Counted from the first letter of the stretch, positions 17,699-26,356 are shown. The stretch is 64,000 bases of DNA from Microbulbifer litoralis (GCF_023634065.1 NZ_JALKCV010000001.1:744001-808000); one strand, 5' to 3'. Translations and numbers: made by a program. The notes: generated by a model not told the origin, from the sequence alone.

Positions 17699-18690
17699 AG
17701 TGCCTGCCCCCGCCGCACGCTGACGATCAACCAGAAAAAGAAAGGCGCCCCGATGAAAGCGGTTACCGCGCCGATGCGCAGTTCCTGTGCGCCGACAAAA
17801 TTGACCACCAGGATATCCGCCAGCAACAGCAGCAGCGCGCCTGCCAGCGCACTGGCCCACAGCAGCCGTGCCGGGTCCTGCCGCACCAGCGGCCGCACCA
17901 GGTGCGGTACTACCAGGCCGACGAAACCGATGGTGCCGGCCACCGCCACCGCCGCGCCCACCGCCGCGGCGATACCGCCCAGCACCAGCAGCGGATAGCG
18001 CCGGCCGCGGAAACCCAGCGACGCGGCGCTGGCCTCACCGAGAGACAGTGCGCGCAGATAGTTGCGGGCGCAGAACAGCAGCACAGCACCGAAAAGGATA
18101 AACGGCAGCGCCAGCAGCAACTGGTCCCAGCCGCGATTCGCCAGCGAGCCCAGCAGCCAGAAAACGATTTCCTGCATCGCAAACATGCTCGGCGCATAGT
18201 TCAGGGCCAGCGCCATCAGCGCCGACAGGAAGGCATTGATCGCCACCCCCGCCAACACCAGCCGGCTGGCACTGGCGCCGCGCCCGGCCAGCAACCAGAC
18301 ACAGGCCACCGCGCCGAAGGCGCCGCCGATCGCCAACACCGGCAACAGCCAGCCGGACTGCCAGGCAACTCCATAGTAGAGCAGCAGTATCGCCGCCAGC
18401 GCCGCACCGCTGGAAACGCCCAGCAGTGCCGGCTCCGCCAGTGGGTTGCGCAACATGCCCTGCATGGCCGCGCCGCCCATGCCCAGGGCGCCCCCCACCA
18501 GGATGGCCAGCAGCGCGCGCGGCAGGCGCAGTTGCCAAAGGATCACCGCATCGCCCGCCTCGCTATGCCAGCCCCCGGCCAGCGCGGCGGGCAGGTCGAT
18601 GGAAACCGGCCCGCTGACCAGCGCGGCCAGCAGTGCCAGGGGTATCAGGGCGGCCAGTAAAATCAGGGCCGGATTATTGTTTTGCTGCAA
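17695..18690 (-). CDS. btuC: cobalamin ABC transporter permease (FecCD family)
   Basis: A 331-residue inner-membrane permease with about ten hydrophobic segments. FecCD/BtuC signatures are RLPRALLAILVGGALGMGGAAMQGMLRNPLAEPALLGVSSGAALAA (in part), ASRLVLAGVAINAFLSAL, and GTIGFVGLVVPHLVR. It overlaps the end of btuF by 17 bases and the start of btuD by four, so the three genes form one tight operon. It works as a dimer with BtuD and receives cobalamin from BtuF. Confidence 0.92.
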   Translation of the reverse strand: MQQNNNPALILLAALIPLALLAALVSGPVSIDLPAALAGGWHSEAGDAVILWQLRLPRALLAILVGGALGMGGAAMQGMLRNPLAEPALLGVSSGAALAAILLLYYGVAWQSGWLLPVLAIGGAFGAVACVWLLAGRGASASRLVLAGVAINAFLSALMALALNYAPSMFAMQEIVFWLLGSLANRGWDQLLLALPFILFGAVLLFCARNYLRALSLGEASAASLGFRGRRYPLLVLGGIAAAVGAAVAVAGTIGFVGLVVPHLVRPLVRQDPARLLWASALAGALLLLLADILVVNFVGAQELRIGAVTAFIGAPFFFWLIVSVRRGQAL

Positions 18691-19483
18691 GGGACTTTCT
18701 CTTTTCCTTAAGCTGCTGCAGGACGTCCGCGGCCACCAGCGCCGGGCAGAAGCTCAACTCCGATGGCAGGGTAAAAACGCGGTCGCGGTCAAAATAGTGT
18801 CGCAGGACTGGATGGCGCTCGGCCAGGTGCGCGATGGCAAAATCCTTCTCGCCGCCGTAGAGCACCAGCAGGTCCGGCTGCGCCGCGATCACTTCCTCCA
18901 GGCTGACGCGGCGCAGCTGTTCGGTGCCGTCCGCCGCGGCGAGATTCTCAAACCCGGCGAGCTCGAGCAACTGGTGCTCGAGCATACCGCTGCCGTAGGT
19001 GATGTTGTTGGCGGACAGGATCAGTGCGCTGGCAGCGGCCGGCCGCTGCGGCTGTGCCAGCATTTTTTCCAGCAGTGCTTTCTGTTTTTCCAGGGGCGGG
19101 TTCTCGCCCAGCACATTCTCCAGCGCCTGCAACTGCTGTGACAACTGCTCCAGGCTGTAGGCATCGGGGATATCCACCACGTTGAACCCCAACTCCCGCA
19201 ACCGCCGCGCCGCCCGCTGCGCCCCGTACTGGCCCACCAGCACCAGGTCCGGATCGAGTCGCAACAACTCCTCCGCGCGACCGCGGTTCAGGTGAATATG
19301 CTCCGGCAGCGGCGCCTTGCGGTACTGGTCGCTGGCGGAGAGCCAGGTGACCGAGGCGATTTTTTCCGGCGCCACCCAGTTCAGGAGTAGCTGGTCGGTG
19401 CAGAGGTTCAGGGAGGCGATGTGGTTGTAGGCCGTTGCTTTGATGGATAACAGTAGGAGCGTCAGCAGGAGTATTTTCTTCAC
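18674..19483 (-). CDS. btuF: periplasmic cobalamin-binding protein
   Basis: A 269-residue class III substrate-binding protein. A short signal peptide (VKKILLLTLLLLSIKATA) precedes HIASLNLCTDQLLLNWVAPEKIASVTWLS (in part), the opening typical of BtuF-like proteins. Later motifs are EELLRLDPDLVLVGQYG, NVVDIPDAYSLEQL and SLEEVIAAQPDLLVLYG. The GTG start at 19483 overlaps the stop of the upstream transposase gene by four bases (GTGA), so translation of btuF seems coupled to that gene. It binds cobalamin delivered by BtuB and docks on BtuCD. Confidence 0.9.
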   Translation of the reverse strand: MKKILLLTLLLLSIKATAYNHIASLNLCTDQLLLNWVAPEKIASVTWLSASDQYRKAPLPEHIHLNRGRAEELLRLDPDLVLVGQYGAQRAARRLRELGFNVVDIPDAYSLEQLSQQLQALENVLGENPPLEKQKALLEKMLAQPQRPAAASALILSANNITYGSGMLEHQLLELAGFENLAAADGTEQLRRVSLEEVIAAQPDLLVLYGGEKDFAIAHLAERHPVLRHYFDRDRVFTLPSELSFCPALVAADVLQQLKEKRKSLAAKQ

Positions 19484-20166
19484 GGTGTTTTTTCCTGCTG
19501 TGGTTGTTGCCAGGCTGGAGCTTGGCGCACCCAGGCGCTGGACCATTGCCACTCTTCGGGCCTTGAACAGAGACCTGCTTTTACCGGGTTCCTGTGGATG
19601 TAATCCAAAACCCGCTCGAAATACTCCTGATCCCGAATATAGCGATCCCAGTAATCGCGCATCCAGAACTGCCTCCCGGGAACGCGGAGCTCGGGAGCGC
19701 CCGCCGCCAGCTCCGCATTCTTGCTCAGCGCCCAACGACCGGTAAAAGACTTCCAGGATTGCACTATCCTCGCCAGGGAGTCTTTCGGATCAATCAATAC
19801 ATGCACATGGTTTGGCATTATGTTCCGGGCAGTCAACAAGTACCGAACACCGTTAAATTTAAGTAATGCGTCCTGTACGACTTTCGCGACCATTGGATGG
19901 CCCAGCGCACAACAACCGTAACCGGCATCCAGCCACTGTTCTATTCTTTTTCGCTTCTCTAACCCCTTTCGGGAATCTGGCAGATTTTCCTGTCGCAGCT
20001 CTTGGCTCAACTGCTCCAGTTTTCCCTGTGGCAGCGAATCCGCCAGTCGAAACGTGATGGATTGCAGCGCGCAAAAATGATCAAAATGCGGCACATAGCC
20101 GCGGGAATACCACCCCTTGGGCGCGCCGAGCCCCAGTTCGGCATCCTTGCTCGAAAAACTATTCAT
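19480..20166 (-). CDS. REP-associated tyrosine transposase (RAYT)
   Basis: A 228-residue Y1-type single-strand transposase of the RAYT group, which acts on REP palindromes and usually occurs as a single domesticated copy. The HUH-type motif is MPNHVHVLIDP. Other RAYT features are RGYVPHFD, QSITFRLADSLP, FWMRDYWDRYIRD (catalytic tyrosine) and YIHRNPVKAGL. The ATG at 20166 has AGGAGG 10 bases upstream. Parts of the coding sequence (near 19670-19725) are themselves REP-like and encode Ala/Glu/Leu-rich insertions. It is unusual that its stop codon overlaps the btuF start, making it the first gene of the btuFCD operon. A REP hairpin of matching sequence lies just upstream. Confidence 0.93.
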   Translation of the reverse strand: MNSFSSKDAELGLGAPKGWYSRGYVPHFDHFCALQSITFRLADSLPQGKLEQLSQELRQENLPDSRKGLEKRKRIEQWLDAGYGCCALGHPMVAKVVQDALLKFNGVRYLLTARNIMPNHVHVLIDPKDSLARIVQSWKSFTGRWALSKNAELAAGAPELRVPGRQFWMRDYWDRYIRDQEYFERVLDYIHRNPVKAGLCSRPEEWQWSSAWVRQAPAWQQPQQEKTP

Positions 20167-20204
20167 TCCAATCAACCCTCCTTGGTTTCCATAGGTTTCG
20201 AGCT

Positions 20205-20222
20205 GCCGAGCCGGAGCTCGGC
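20205..20222. repeat. REP hairpin upstream of RAYT gene
   Basis: Perfect 7-bp stem GCCGAGC/GCTCGGC with loop CGGA, between radA and the RAYT gene. The same GCCGAGC core recurs at 26153-26170, so this is probably the cognate REP of the transposase. Confidence 0.8.
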
Positions 20223-20235
20223 GCGCCCAGGAAGA

Positions 20236-21630
20236 TCAGCTCATATCAATCGCCGCCAGCGCCTCCGAAAGCGTCTTCACCGCCACCATCTCCATCCCCT
20301 CGATATCATTTTTCAGGCGGTTGGCGGCCGGCACGATCGCCTTGCGGAAGCCGTGCTTGGCGGCCTCGCGCAGGCGTTCCTGGCCGGACGGGACCGGGCG
20401 GATTTCGCCGGCCAGGCCCACTTCGCCGAACACCACCATATCCCGCGCCAGCGGGCGGTTGCGGAAGCTGGATACCACCGCCAGCAGCAGTGTCAGGTCG
20501 GCGCTGGTCTCCATGACCTTTACACCACCGACCACATTGATAAACACATCCTGGTCGCCCACCAGTACACCGCCGTGGCGGTGCAGCACTGCCAGCAGCA
20601 TATTCAGTCGGTTCTGGTCCAGCCCCACGGCCACGCGCCTGGGGTTGCCCAGGCTGCTGTCATCCACCAGCGCCTGCAGTTCCACCAGCAGCGGGCGGGT
20701 GCCCTCCCACACCGACGTCACCACCGAACCCGCCGCCACTTCCTCGGCGCGCTGCAGGAATATTGCGGACGGATTGGAGACCTCCTTCAGGCCCTGCTCG
20801 GTCATCGCGAACACGCCCAGCTCGTTGACCGCGCCGAAGCGGTTCTTGTGCGCGCGCAATGTGCGGAAGCGGGAGTCGTGGGTGCCTTCCAGCAGCACCG
20901 AGCAGTCGATGATATGTTCCAGCACCTTGGGCCCGGCGAGGCTGCCGTCCTTGGTGACATGACCAACCAGGATCAGCGCGGTGCCGGTCTGCTTCGCATA
21001 ACGGGTCAGGTAGGCGGCGCTCTCGCGCACCTGGGCCACGGAGCCGGGGGCGGACTGCACTTCGCTCATATGCATCACCTGGATGGAATCCACCACCATG
21101 ACTTTTGGCTGCACTTCCTTCGCCGCCAGGCAGATGCGTTCCACGTCGGTCTCGCTCAGCATCTGCAGGTGATCCGCCGGCAGCCCCAGGCGGCTCGCGC
21201 GCATGGCCACCTGCTGCAGGGATTCCTCACCGGTGATATAGAGCGCGGGCATGGACCGGGACAGCTGGCACAGGGTCTGCAGCAGTATCGTGGACTTGCC
21301 GGCGCCGGGGTGGCCGCCGATCAGCACCACCGAACCCGGCACCAGGCCGCCACCCAGGACCCGGTCCAGCTCGGAGGTGGACGTGGAGATACGCGGCAGT
21401 TCGGTCAGGTCGATTTCCGAGAGTTTCTGCACCCTGCCGGCGCCGGCCGCGCCGGCGTAGCCGCCCTGGGCGCCGGTGAAATCGGCCGCACGGCTGTCGC
21501 TGTGTTCCGCTCCCAGCCGCACTTCGCTGAGGCTGTTCCAGGTGCCGCAGGCGCTGCACTGGCCCGCCCATTTGGAATAGTCGGCACCGCACTCGTTGCA
21601 GACGAATGCGGTTTTGCTTTTCTTGGCCAA
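20236..21630 (-). CDS. radA: DNA repair protein RadA
   Basis: A 464-residue RecA-like ATPase that drives branch migration in recombinational repair. It has a four-cysteine zinc finger (CNECGADYSKWAGQCSACG, residues 10-28), Walker A GGHPGAGKST, the RadA-specific KNRFG motif (HKNRFGAVNELGVFAM), and a Lon-protease-like C-terminal domain (GGVKVMETSADLTLLLAVVSS; FGEVGLAGEIRPV). The start is TTG; the order TTG GCC AAG gives MAKKSK, the usual RadA beginning, after a G-rich ribosome site. It is full length and looks functional. Confidence 0.97.
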   Translation of the reverse strand: MAKKSKTAFVCNECGADYSKWAGQCSACGTWNSLSEVRLGAEHSDSRAADFTGAQGGYAGAAGAGRVQKLSEIDLTELPRISTSTSELDRVLGGGLVPGSVVLIGGHPGAGKSTILLQTLCQLSRSMPALYITGEESLQQVAMRASRLGLPADHLQMLSETDVERICLAAKEVQPKVMVVDSIQVMHMSEVQSAPGSVAQVRESAAYLTRYAKQTGTALILVGHVTKDGSLAGPKVLEHIIDCSVLLEGTHDSRFRTLRAHKNRFGAVNELGVFAMTEQGLKEVSNPSAIFLQRAEEVAAGSVVTSVWEGTRPLLVELQALVDDSSLGNPRRVAVGLDQNRLNMLLAVLHRHGGVLVGDQDVFINVVGGVKVMETSADLTLLLAVVSSFRNRPLARDMVVFGEVGLAGEIRPVPSGQERLREAAKHGFRKAIVPAANRLKNDIEGMEMVAVKTLSEALAAIDMS

Positions 21631-21720
21631 GGCCGTCCCCCCGGAGAGTTCAAGGTTGTTCTGTGGCCGCAGAGTTTACCTGCGCCCGCGCGCGGGGGAA
21701 AACAGGAGAGGGAGCGACGG

Positions 21721-22281
21721 TCAGTAGCCGACCGTGACCCGGGTGCCGATGGGTGCGTGACGATAGAACTTGCGCGCCATATTCGGCGGCATGCGCACGC
21801 AGCCGTGGGAAGCCGGTTGGGCGGGCACATCGCCGGAGGCGTGGAAGCCTATGCCGCGGTGAAAGCGGATAAAGTGATTCATCTTGGCACCGCGGTAGTA
21901 GGTGCCCGGCGGCCGGGGGTCCTTGTGCCTCTCCACATCGGCGCGCACCACGGCGTGGGTATCGCGATCGACATACATGCCGTACTGGGAGGACCGGTGA
22001 CGGGTCTTTTTCGACAGTACGCGGAAACTCCCCCGCGGCGTCCGGAAACCGGAGCGGCCCGACGAGATACGGGACACCCCCACCAGCGTGCTGCCCTTGT
22101 AGAAATAGGCCAGTTGCTCACTCAGGTCGACGCGGATGCTCGCCGCCCCGGGGGTACTGGCAGCGGCCTGCTCATCGAACCAGCTGGCTGGCCGCGCTTC
22201 CAGCGGGGGCGCCGCCAGCAGCGCGAGGACGCACAGCAGCAGAGTGGTCAGAAACAACCTGAGGGAATATGTCCTGTACAT
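21721..22281 (-). CDS. L,D-transpeptidase (YkuD domain)
   Basis: A 186-residue exported YkuD-fold L,D-transpeptidase. Such enzymes cross-link peptidoglycan or attach lipoproteins to it. The signal peptide (MYRTYSLRLFLTTLLLCVLALLAAPPLEA) is followed by RVDLSEQLAYFYKGSTLVGV and the catalytic block IGFHASGDVPAQPASHGCVR with the conserved His and nucleophile Cys (SHGCVR). The ATG is preceded by GGAGGTAGGGTC, a strong ribosome site. There is no LysM or peptidoglycan-binding domain. Its role as cross-linker, lipoprotein anchor or cleaving enzyme cannot be told from sequence. Confidence 0.92.
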   Translation of the reverse strand: MYRTYSLRLFLTTLLLCVLALLAAPPLEARPASWFDEQAAASTPGAASIRVDLSEQLAYFYKGSTLVGVSRISSGRSGFRTPRGSFRVLSKKTRHRSSQYGMYVDRDTHAVVRADVERHKDPRPPGTYYRGAKMNHFIRFHRGIGFHASGDVPAQPASHGCVRMPPNMARKFYRHAPIGTRVTVGY

Positions 22282-22443
22282 GACCCTACCTCCATGCCTT
22301 CGAACTTAAGGTGAGGTGGATCGATCAGTTAGAAGAAAAGGTCATATAGGAACAGAGCCCTCCGGGAACCCCGCCCCTGCGGCAGGTTGCGCGCCCCCCG
22401 GCCAGCTCATACACTGCCCCGGTCCATCGACACTGACGACACC

Positions 22444-22800
22444 ATGCGCACAGGAATACTGCCCCTACTGCTATCGCTACTGCTGCTGGCCCTGGCCGGC
22501 CAGGCAATGGCTGCGCCCTGTGCCCCGGAATCCGCCGACGCTTCCCCCATGCATAGCCACGCCGGTGATGGGGCGACAGCCGCAGGCGCCGCCCACAAAA
22601 AAACCGGCGATCACGGCGCGGACTGCGAGTCCCACGGCCAGTGCGGCCAGGGCTGCTGCCCGGGCCTCTGTGCCAGTGCCCTGCCGGCAGCGGAACCGCG
22701 TCCGGCGTGTCTGCCGGGCAGCGCCCGGCCCGAAAACTACCGCACCTTCAACTCCTCCCCCGCGCCGGAAAGCCCGCTGCGCCCACCGATCTCGCGCTGA
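22444..22800 (+). CDS. small exported Cys/His-rich protein, CopL-like by position
   Basis: A 118-residue exported protein with a clear signal peptide (MRTGILPLLLSLLLLALAGQAMA-AP). The mature part is rich in Cys and His (HSHAGDG; HKKTGDHGADCESHGQCGQGCC), which suggests metal binding. It heads a copper-resistance operon, like the CopL proteins that precede copAB in Xanthomonas-type clusters; similarity beyond that pattern is not certain. The ATG at 22444 is chosen because the signal peptide starts there. The exact function is unknown. Confidence 0.65.
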   Translation: MRTGILPLLLSLLLLALAGQAMAAPCAPESADASPMHSHAGDGATAAGAAHKKTGDHGADCESHGQCGQGCCPGLCASALPAAEPRPACLPGSARPENYRTFNSSPAPESPLRPPISR

Positions 22801-22899
22801 TACGGGATAGCTGCGCCCGCAATCCGGGCCCGGCCGCGCCCCACATCGATCTGCCTGCGGGCGCGCTGCGCCCCCCTGTTTAACAACGGAGTTGAAACC

Positions 22900-23403
22900 A
22901 TGCTGCGTAAATTCCTCATCGCCGGCATCGCGCTGCTGGCCGTGACCGCCTGTACCAGAGAGGCGACCGAAACCGAAGCGCCCACCGCCTCAACGGAAAA
23001 ACTGACCACCTACAAGAGCGCCAGCTGCGGCTGCTGCAAACTCTGGGTCGACCACGCCCGCAACAACGGCTTCGCCGTCGACGCCAGGGACGTAGACGAC
23101 CTGAACGCGATCAAATCGCGCCATAAAATGGCGCCCCGCTACCAGTCCTGCCACACCAGCGTGTCGGCCGGCGGCTATGTCTTTGAGGGACATGTACCGG
23201 CCCGGCTGATCCGCCAATTCCTGCAGAACCCGCCGGCCGGCGCCCGCGGCCTGGCCGTGCCGGCCATGCCACTCGGCAGCCCGGGTATGGAAGTCAACGA
23301 CCGTTTTACTCCCTACGACGTGGTTCTGCTGCACCGCGACGGCAGCGACAGTGTCTACGCCCATATCGACAGTATCGAAGCGCAGCATGGGGGAGCACGG
23401 TGA
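22900..23403 (+). CDS. DUF411 lipoprotein, copper-operon protein
   Basis: A 167-residue lipoprotein of the DUF411 family. The lipobox is LLAVTAC (Cys at residue 18). The domain starts with LTTYKSASCGCCKLWVDHARNNGF, with the invariant CGCC cysteines, followed by MAPRYQSCHTSVSAGGYVFEGHVP and GLAVPAMPLGSPGME. DUF411 proteins recur next to CopA/CopB genes and are thought to bind copper in the periplasm. Its stop overlaps the copA start by four bases (GTGA), so the two are translated together. Confidence 0.9.
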   Translation: MLRKFLIAGIALLAVTACTREATETEAPTASTEKLTTYKSASCGCCKLWVDHARNNGFAVDARDVDDLNAIKSRHKMAPRYQSCHTSVSAGGYVFEGHVPARLIRQFLQNPPAGARGLAVPAMPLGSPGMEVNDRFTPYDVVLLHRDGSDSVYAHIDSIEAQHGGAR

Positions 23404-25316
23404 AAAGGCCCGAGATAAAAAAGAAGAACACTGCGATACCCTCAAAATCGTTGTCGCGTCGCACTTTCGTTACCGGCGCCGCCGCCGGCGCAGCGTTGCT
23501 GGCGGTGCCCGGCGCCCGTGCCCGCTATCGACCACAGGCGGCGCCACAGACACTGCGCGGCAATGTCTTCGACCTGCAGGTGGGCTATACACCAGTCAAT
23601 TTCACCGGCCGCGAGCGCACCGCCGTCACCGTCAACGGCGCCCTGCCCGGTCCGGTGCTGCGCTGGAGGGAAGGCGAGACGGTCACGTTGAACGTCACCA
23701 ACAAGCTGGCCCACGACACCTCGATCCACTGGCACGGCATGATCCTGCCCAGCGATATGGACGGTGTACCGGGGCTCAGTTTCAACGGCATCCGCCCCGG
23801 CGAGACCTTCACCTACCGCTTCCCGGTCCGGCAGAGCGGCACCTACTGGTACCACAGCCATTCGGACTTCCAGGAACAGCAGGGCCTCTACGGCTCCATC
23901 GTGATCGATCCGGCGGACGCGGACCCGGTAACCAGTGATCGGGACCATGTGGTATTCCTGTCCGACTGGAGCGATGAATCTCCCCACGATATCTACGCCA
24001 AGCTGAAAAAGGAGGGCCACTACTACAACCGCCGACGCCGCACCGCCGGGGATCTGTGGAATGAAATCCGCGAGAAGGGCGTGGCCCGGACCTGGAACGA
24101 CAGGAAGATGTGGAACGAGATGCGCATGTCCGACCGCGACATCTCCGATGTGACCGGCTACACCTACACCTTCCTGATGAACGGCCAGACGCCGGACGCC
24201 AACTGGACGGCACTGTTCCGCCAGGGCGAGAAAGTGCGCCTGCGCTTTATCAACGGCTCCGCCATGTCGATTTTCGATATCCGCATTCCGGGCCTGAAAA
24301 TGACCGTTGTGGCCAGCGACGGCCAGAATATCGAACCGGTCAGCGTGGACGAATTCCGTATCGGCGTGGCCGAAACCTACGACGTCATTGTCGAACCGGA
24401 TGGCGACAGTGCCTACACCCTGTTTGCCCAGACCATCGACCGCAGCGGCTACGCCCGCGGCACCCTGACGCCGGACCCGGCAATGGGCGCAGCGGTACCG
24501 GACATGGATCATGCGCCGGTGCTGACGCACCGGGATATGGGAATGGGTGCAATGAGTGGCATGGGGTCGATGGACCACAGTCGCCATGGCGCCATGAAAA
24601 ACATGGGAGACATGGACCACAGCCAGCATGGCGACATGAGTAACATGGAAGACACGGACCACAGCCGGCACAGCGGCACAGGCAGCACACCGGCTTACAC
24701 CCTGCACGGTGGCCGCCCGGAGCTCGGCGGCATGCAGGGCGTCTGGTACACCGGTAACCTGGGCCACGCCGGCCACGGTAGCGACAGCCCCATCGCACAT
24801 CTACCCAGCGAATACGGCTACGGCGTGGACATGCGCTCACAAATGCCGACAAGCGGCCTACACGACCCGGGCATAGGCCTGCGCGACCACAAACAGCGCT
24901 ACGGCCGCCGCGTACTGACCTACGCGGATATCCGCAACCTGACCCCCACCATCGACAGGCGCGAACCCACACGGGAACTGCAACTGCACCTGACCGGCAA
25001 TATGGAGCGCTATATGTGGTCCATGGACGGCATCAAGTTCAACGATGCCGAACCGCTGATGCTGAAATACGGCGAGCGTATCCGCATCACACTGGTCAAC
25101 GACACCATGATGACCCACCCGATCCACCTGCACGGCATGTGGAGCGAACTGGAAACCGGCGACGCGGAAGCCATACCGCGCAAACATACGGTGCTGGTGC
25201 AACCCGGCTCGAAAATAAGTTACCTGGTCAACGTCGACGCCTACGGCCGCTGGGCCTACCACTGCCACCTGCTGTACCACATGCCCGGCATGTTCCGCGA
25301 AGTCAGGGTCGTATGA
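23400..25316 (+). CDS. copA: CopA-type multicopper oxidase, copper resistance
   Basis: A 638-residue periplasmic multicopper oxidase that oxidises Cu(I) and binds excess copper. It has a Tat signal (LSRRTFVTGAAAGAALLAVPGARA) for export of the folded, metal-loaded enzyme. Copper sites are visible: HWHGMI near residue 110, YWYHSHSDFQ, HPIHLHGMWSE, and the type 1 site HCHLLYHMPGMF. Between the second and third cupredoxin domains lies a Met/His-rich tract (about residues 380-425) with repeated MDHS-R/Q-HG units, typical of CopA/PcoA copper storage. The GTG start is coupled to DUF411, and copB follows nine bases later. Confidence 0.95.
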   Translation: MKRPEIKKKNTAIPSKSLSRRTFVTGAAAGAALLAVPGARARYRPQAAPQTLRGNVFDLQVGYTPVNFTGRERTAVTVNGALPGPVLRWREGETVTLNVTNKLAHDTSIHWHGMILPSDMDGVPGLSFNGIRPGETFTYRFPVRQSGTYWYHSHSDFQEQQGLYGSIVIDPADADPVTSDRDHVVFLSDWSDESPHDIYAKLKKEGHYYNRRRRTAGDLWNEIREKGVARTWNDRKMWNEMRMSDRDISDVTGYTYTFLMNGQTPDANWTALFRQGEKVRLRFINGSAMSIFDIRIPGLKMTVVASDGQNIEPVSVDEFRIGVAETYDVIVEPDGDSAYTLFAQTIDRSGYARGTLTPDPAMGAAVPDMDHAPVLTHRDMGMGAMSGMGSMDHSRHGAMKNMGDMDHSQHGDMSNMEDTDHSRHSGTGSTPAYTLHGGRPELGGMQGVWYTGNLGHAGHGSDSPIAHLPSEYGYGVDMRSQMPTSGLHDPGIGLRDHKQRYGRRVLTYADIRNLTPTIDRREPTRELQLHLTGNMERYMWSMDGIKFNDAEPLMLKYGERIRITLVNDTMMTHPIHLHGMWSELETGDAEAIPRKHTVLVQPGSKISYLVNVDAYGRWAYHCHLLYHMPGMFREVRVV

Positions 25317-25325
25317 GGGGAAACC

Positions 25326-26120
25326 GTGAAAAAGACAATCATTTTGTGCACCGCACTCACCGCACCGGCAGTCCTGGCGCAGGGGCATCACGACCACACC
25401 CAGACTGCAGCCCCGGTGAACACCTATCCAGCAACCCGGGGGGCGGGGCAAAACCTGGAACACGCACCGGATGCACCGGATCATGTCATGGACCACGAGG
25501 TACTGCTGACCAAGGTCACCATCGACCAGTTGGAAGCCCGCGAGGACGACGGCGCGGCGCTGGAGGGCAGCGCCTGGTTCGGCGGTGACCGCGACAAACT
25601 CTGGTTCAAAACCGAAGTGGAGCGGGCCGAAGGTGAAACGGAGAAAAAAGAGCTGCAGGCACTCTACAGCCGTGCCATCTCCCCCTATTTTGATCTGCAG
25701 GCGGGCGTCCGCCACGACTTCGAACCGGAAAGCGACAGCCGCAATTGGGCGGTTGTCGGTCTCAATGGCCTGGCGCCCTATTTCTTCGAGGTGGACTCGG
25801 CGCTGTTTGTCGGCGAGGACGGCGACAGCGCCCTGCGCCTGGAGGCCGAGTACGAGCTGTTGCTGACACAGCAGTGGGTACTGAGCCCGGAGTTGGAACT
25901 CAATTTCTTCGGCCAGAACAACCGCGAAACCGGCACCGGTTCCGGCCTCTCGGATATCGAGGCGGGGCTGCGCCTGCGCTACGAATTCACGCCGCAGTTC
26001 GCGCCCTATTTCGGTATCAACTACGAGAAAAAAGTCGGCAATGCCGCCGACTTTGCCCGCGACGACGGTGAGTCGACCAGTGAAACCACCTGGGTCGTCG
26101 GCCTGCGGACCTGGTTCTGA
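25326..26120 (+). CDS. copB: copper resistance outer-membrane protein CopB
   Basis: A 264-residue outer-membrane barrel of the CopB/PcoB family, the partner of CopA in copper sequestration or efflux. A signal peptide ending VLA-QG precedes a His-rich start (QGHHDHTQ) and then the family core (MDHEVLLTKVTIDQLEAR; LQAGVRHDF; YFFEVDSALFVGEDGDSALRLEAEYEL in part; FGINYEKKVG) ending with an aromatic TWVVGLRTWF*. It starts with GTG after GGGGAAACC, nine bases after copA. It ends the operon, and a REP pair follows. Confidence 0.94.
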   Translation: MKKTIILCTALTAPAVLAQGHHDHTQTAAPVNTYPATRGAGQNLEHAPDAPDHVMDHEVLLTKVTIDQLEAREDDGAALEGSAWFGGDRDKLWFKTEVERAEGETEKKELQALYSRAISPYFDLQAGVRHDFEPESDSRNWAVVGLNGLAPYFFEVDSALFVGEDGDSALRLEAEYELLLTQQWVLSPELELNFFGQNNRETGTGSGLSDIEAGLRLRYEFTPQFAPYFGINYEKKVGNAADFARDDGESTSETTWVVGLRTWF

Positions 26121-26152
26121 CTCGGGACTCGCGCTATTACTCCCCTGGGAAC

Positions 26153-26189
26153 GCCGAGCTCCAGCTCGGCAAGCGGGCCGAAGGCCCGC
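26153..26189. repeat. REP double hairpin
   Basis: Two adjacent palindromes lie just after copB. The first is a perfect 8-bp stem GCCGAGCT/AGCTCGGC with a two-base loop (26153-26170). The second is a perfect 7-bp stem GCGGGCC/GGCCCGC with a GAA loop (26173-26189). The first shares its core with the REP upstream of the RAYT gene. Together they may also terminate the copper operon. Confidence 0.8.
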
Positions 26190-26190
26190 C

Positions 26191-26356
26191 CCTAGTGGTC
26201 CATGCGGAAAGTTTGGTGACTAAGGAGCACAGCCAAAGTGTTCAGATCAAGGCGAGAAAGCGCAGGAATAGTGGTTCTATTTCAAGCTTTCTCAACGCAG
26301 AGCTGGGCGCTTTGGCGACGCGAACAGTTACACAACTTTCCGCATGGACCACTAGG
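26191..26356. mobile_element. 166-bp MITE with perfect 23-bp terminal inverted repeats
   Basis: The ends are perfect inverted repeats of 23 bases (26191-26213 and 26334-26356). The interior has no gene of its own. Both ends read CCTAG/CTAGG outward, so it can be read as an insertion into a CTAG site with duplication of TA, the known habit of IS630/Tc1-type elements. That family link is inference. The element sits between the copB REP pair and the SRPBCC gene. Confidence 0.85.

Noticed and set aside
20002-22314. 770-codon plus-strand open frame across RAYT, radA and the L,D-transpeptidase
   Set aside because: It spans three convincing genes on the other strand; the His/Gln/Arg-rich translation is typical of antisense reading in GC-rich DNA.
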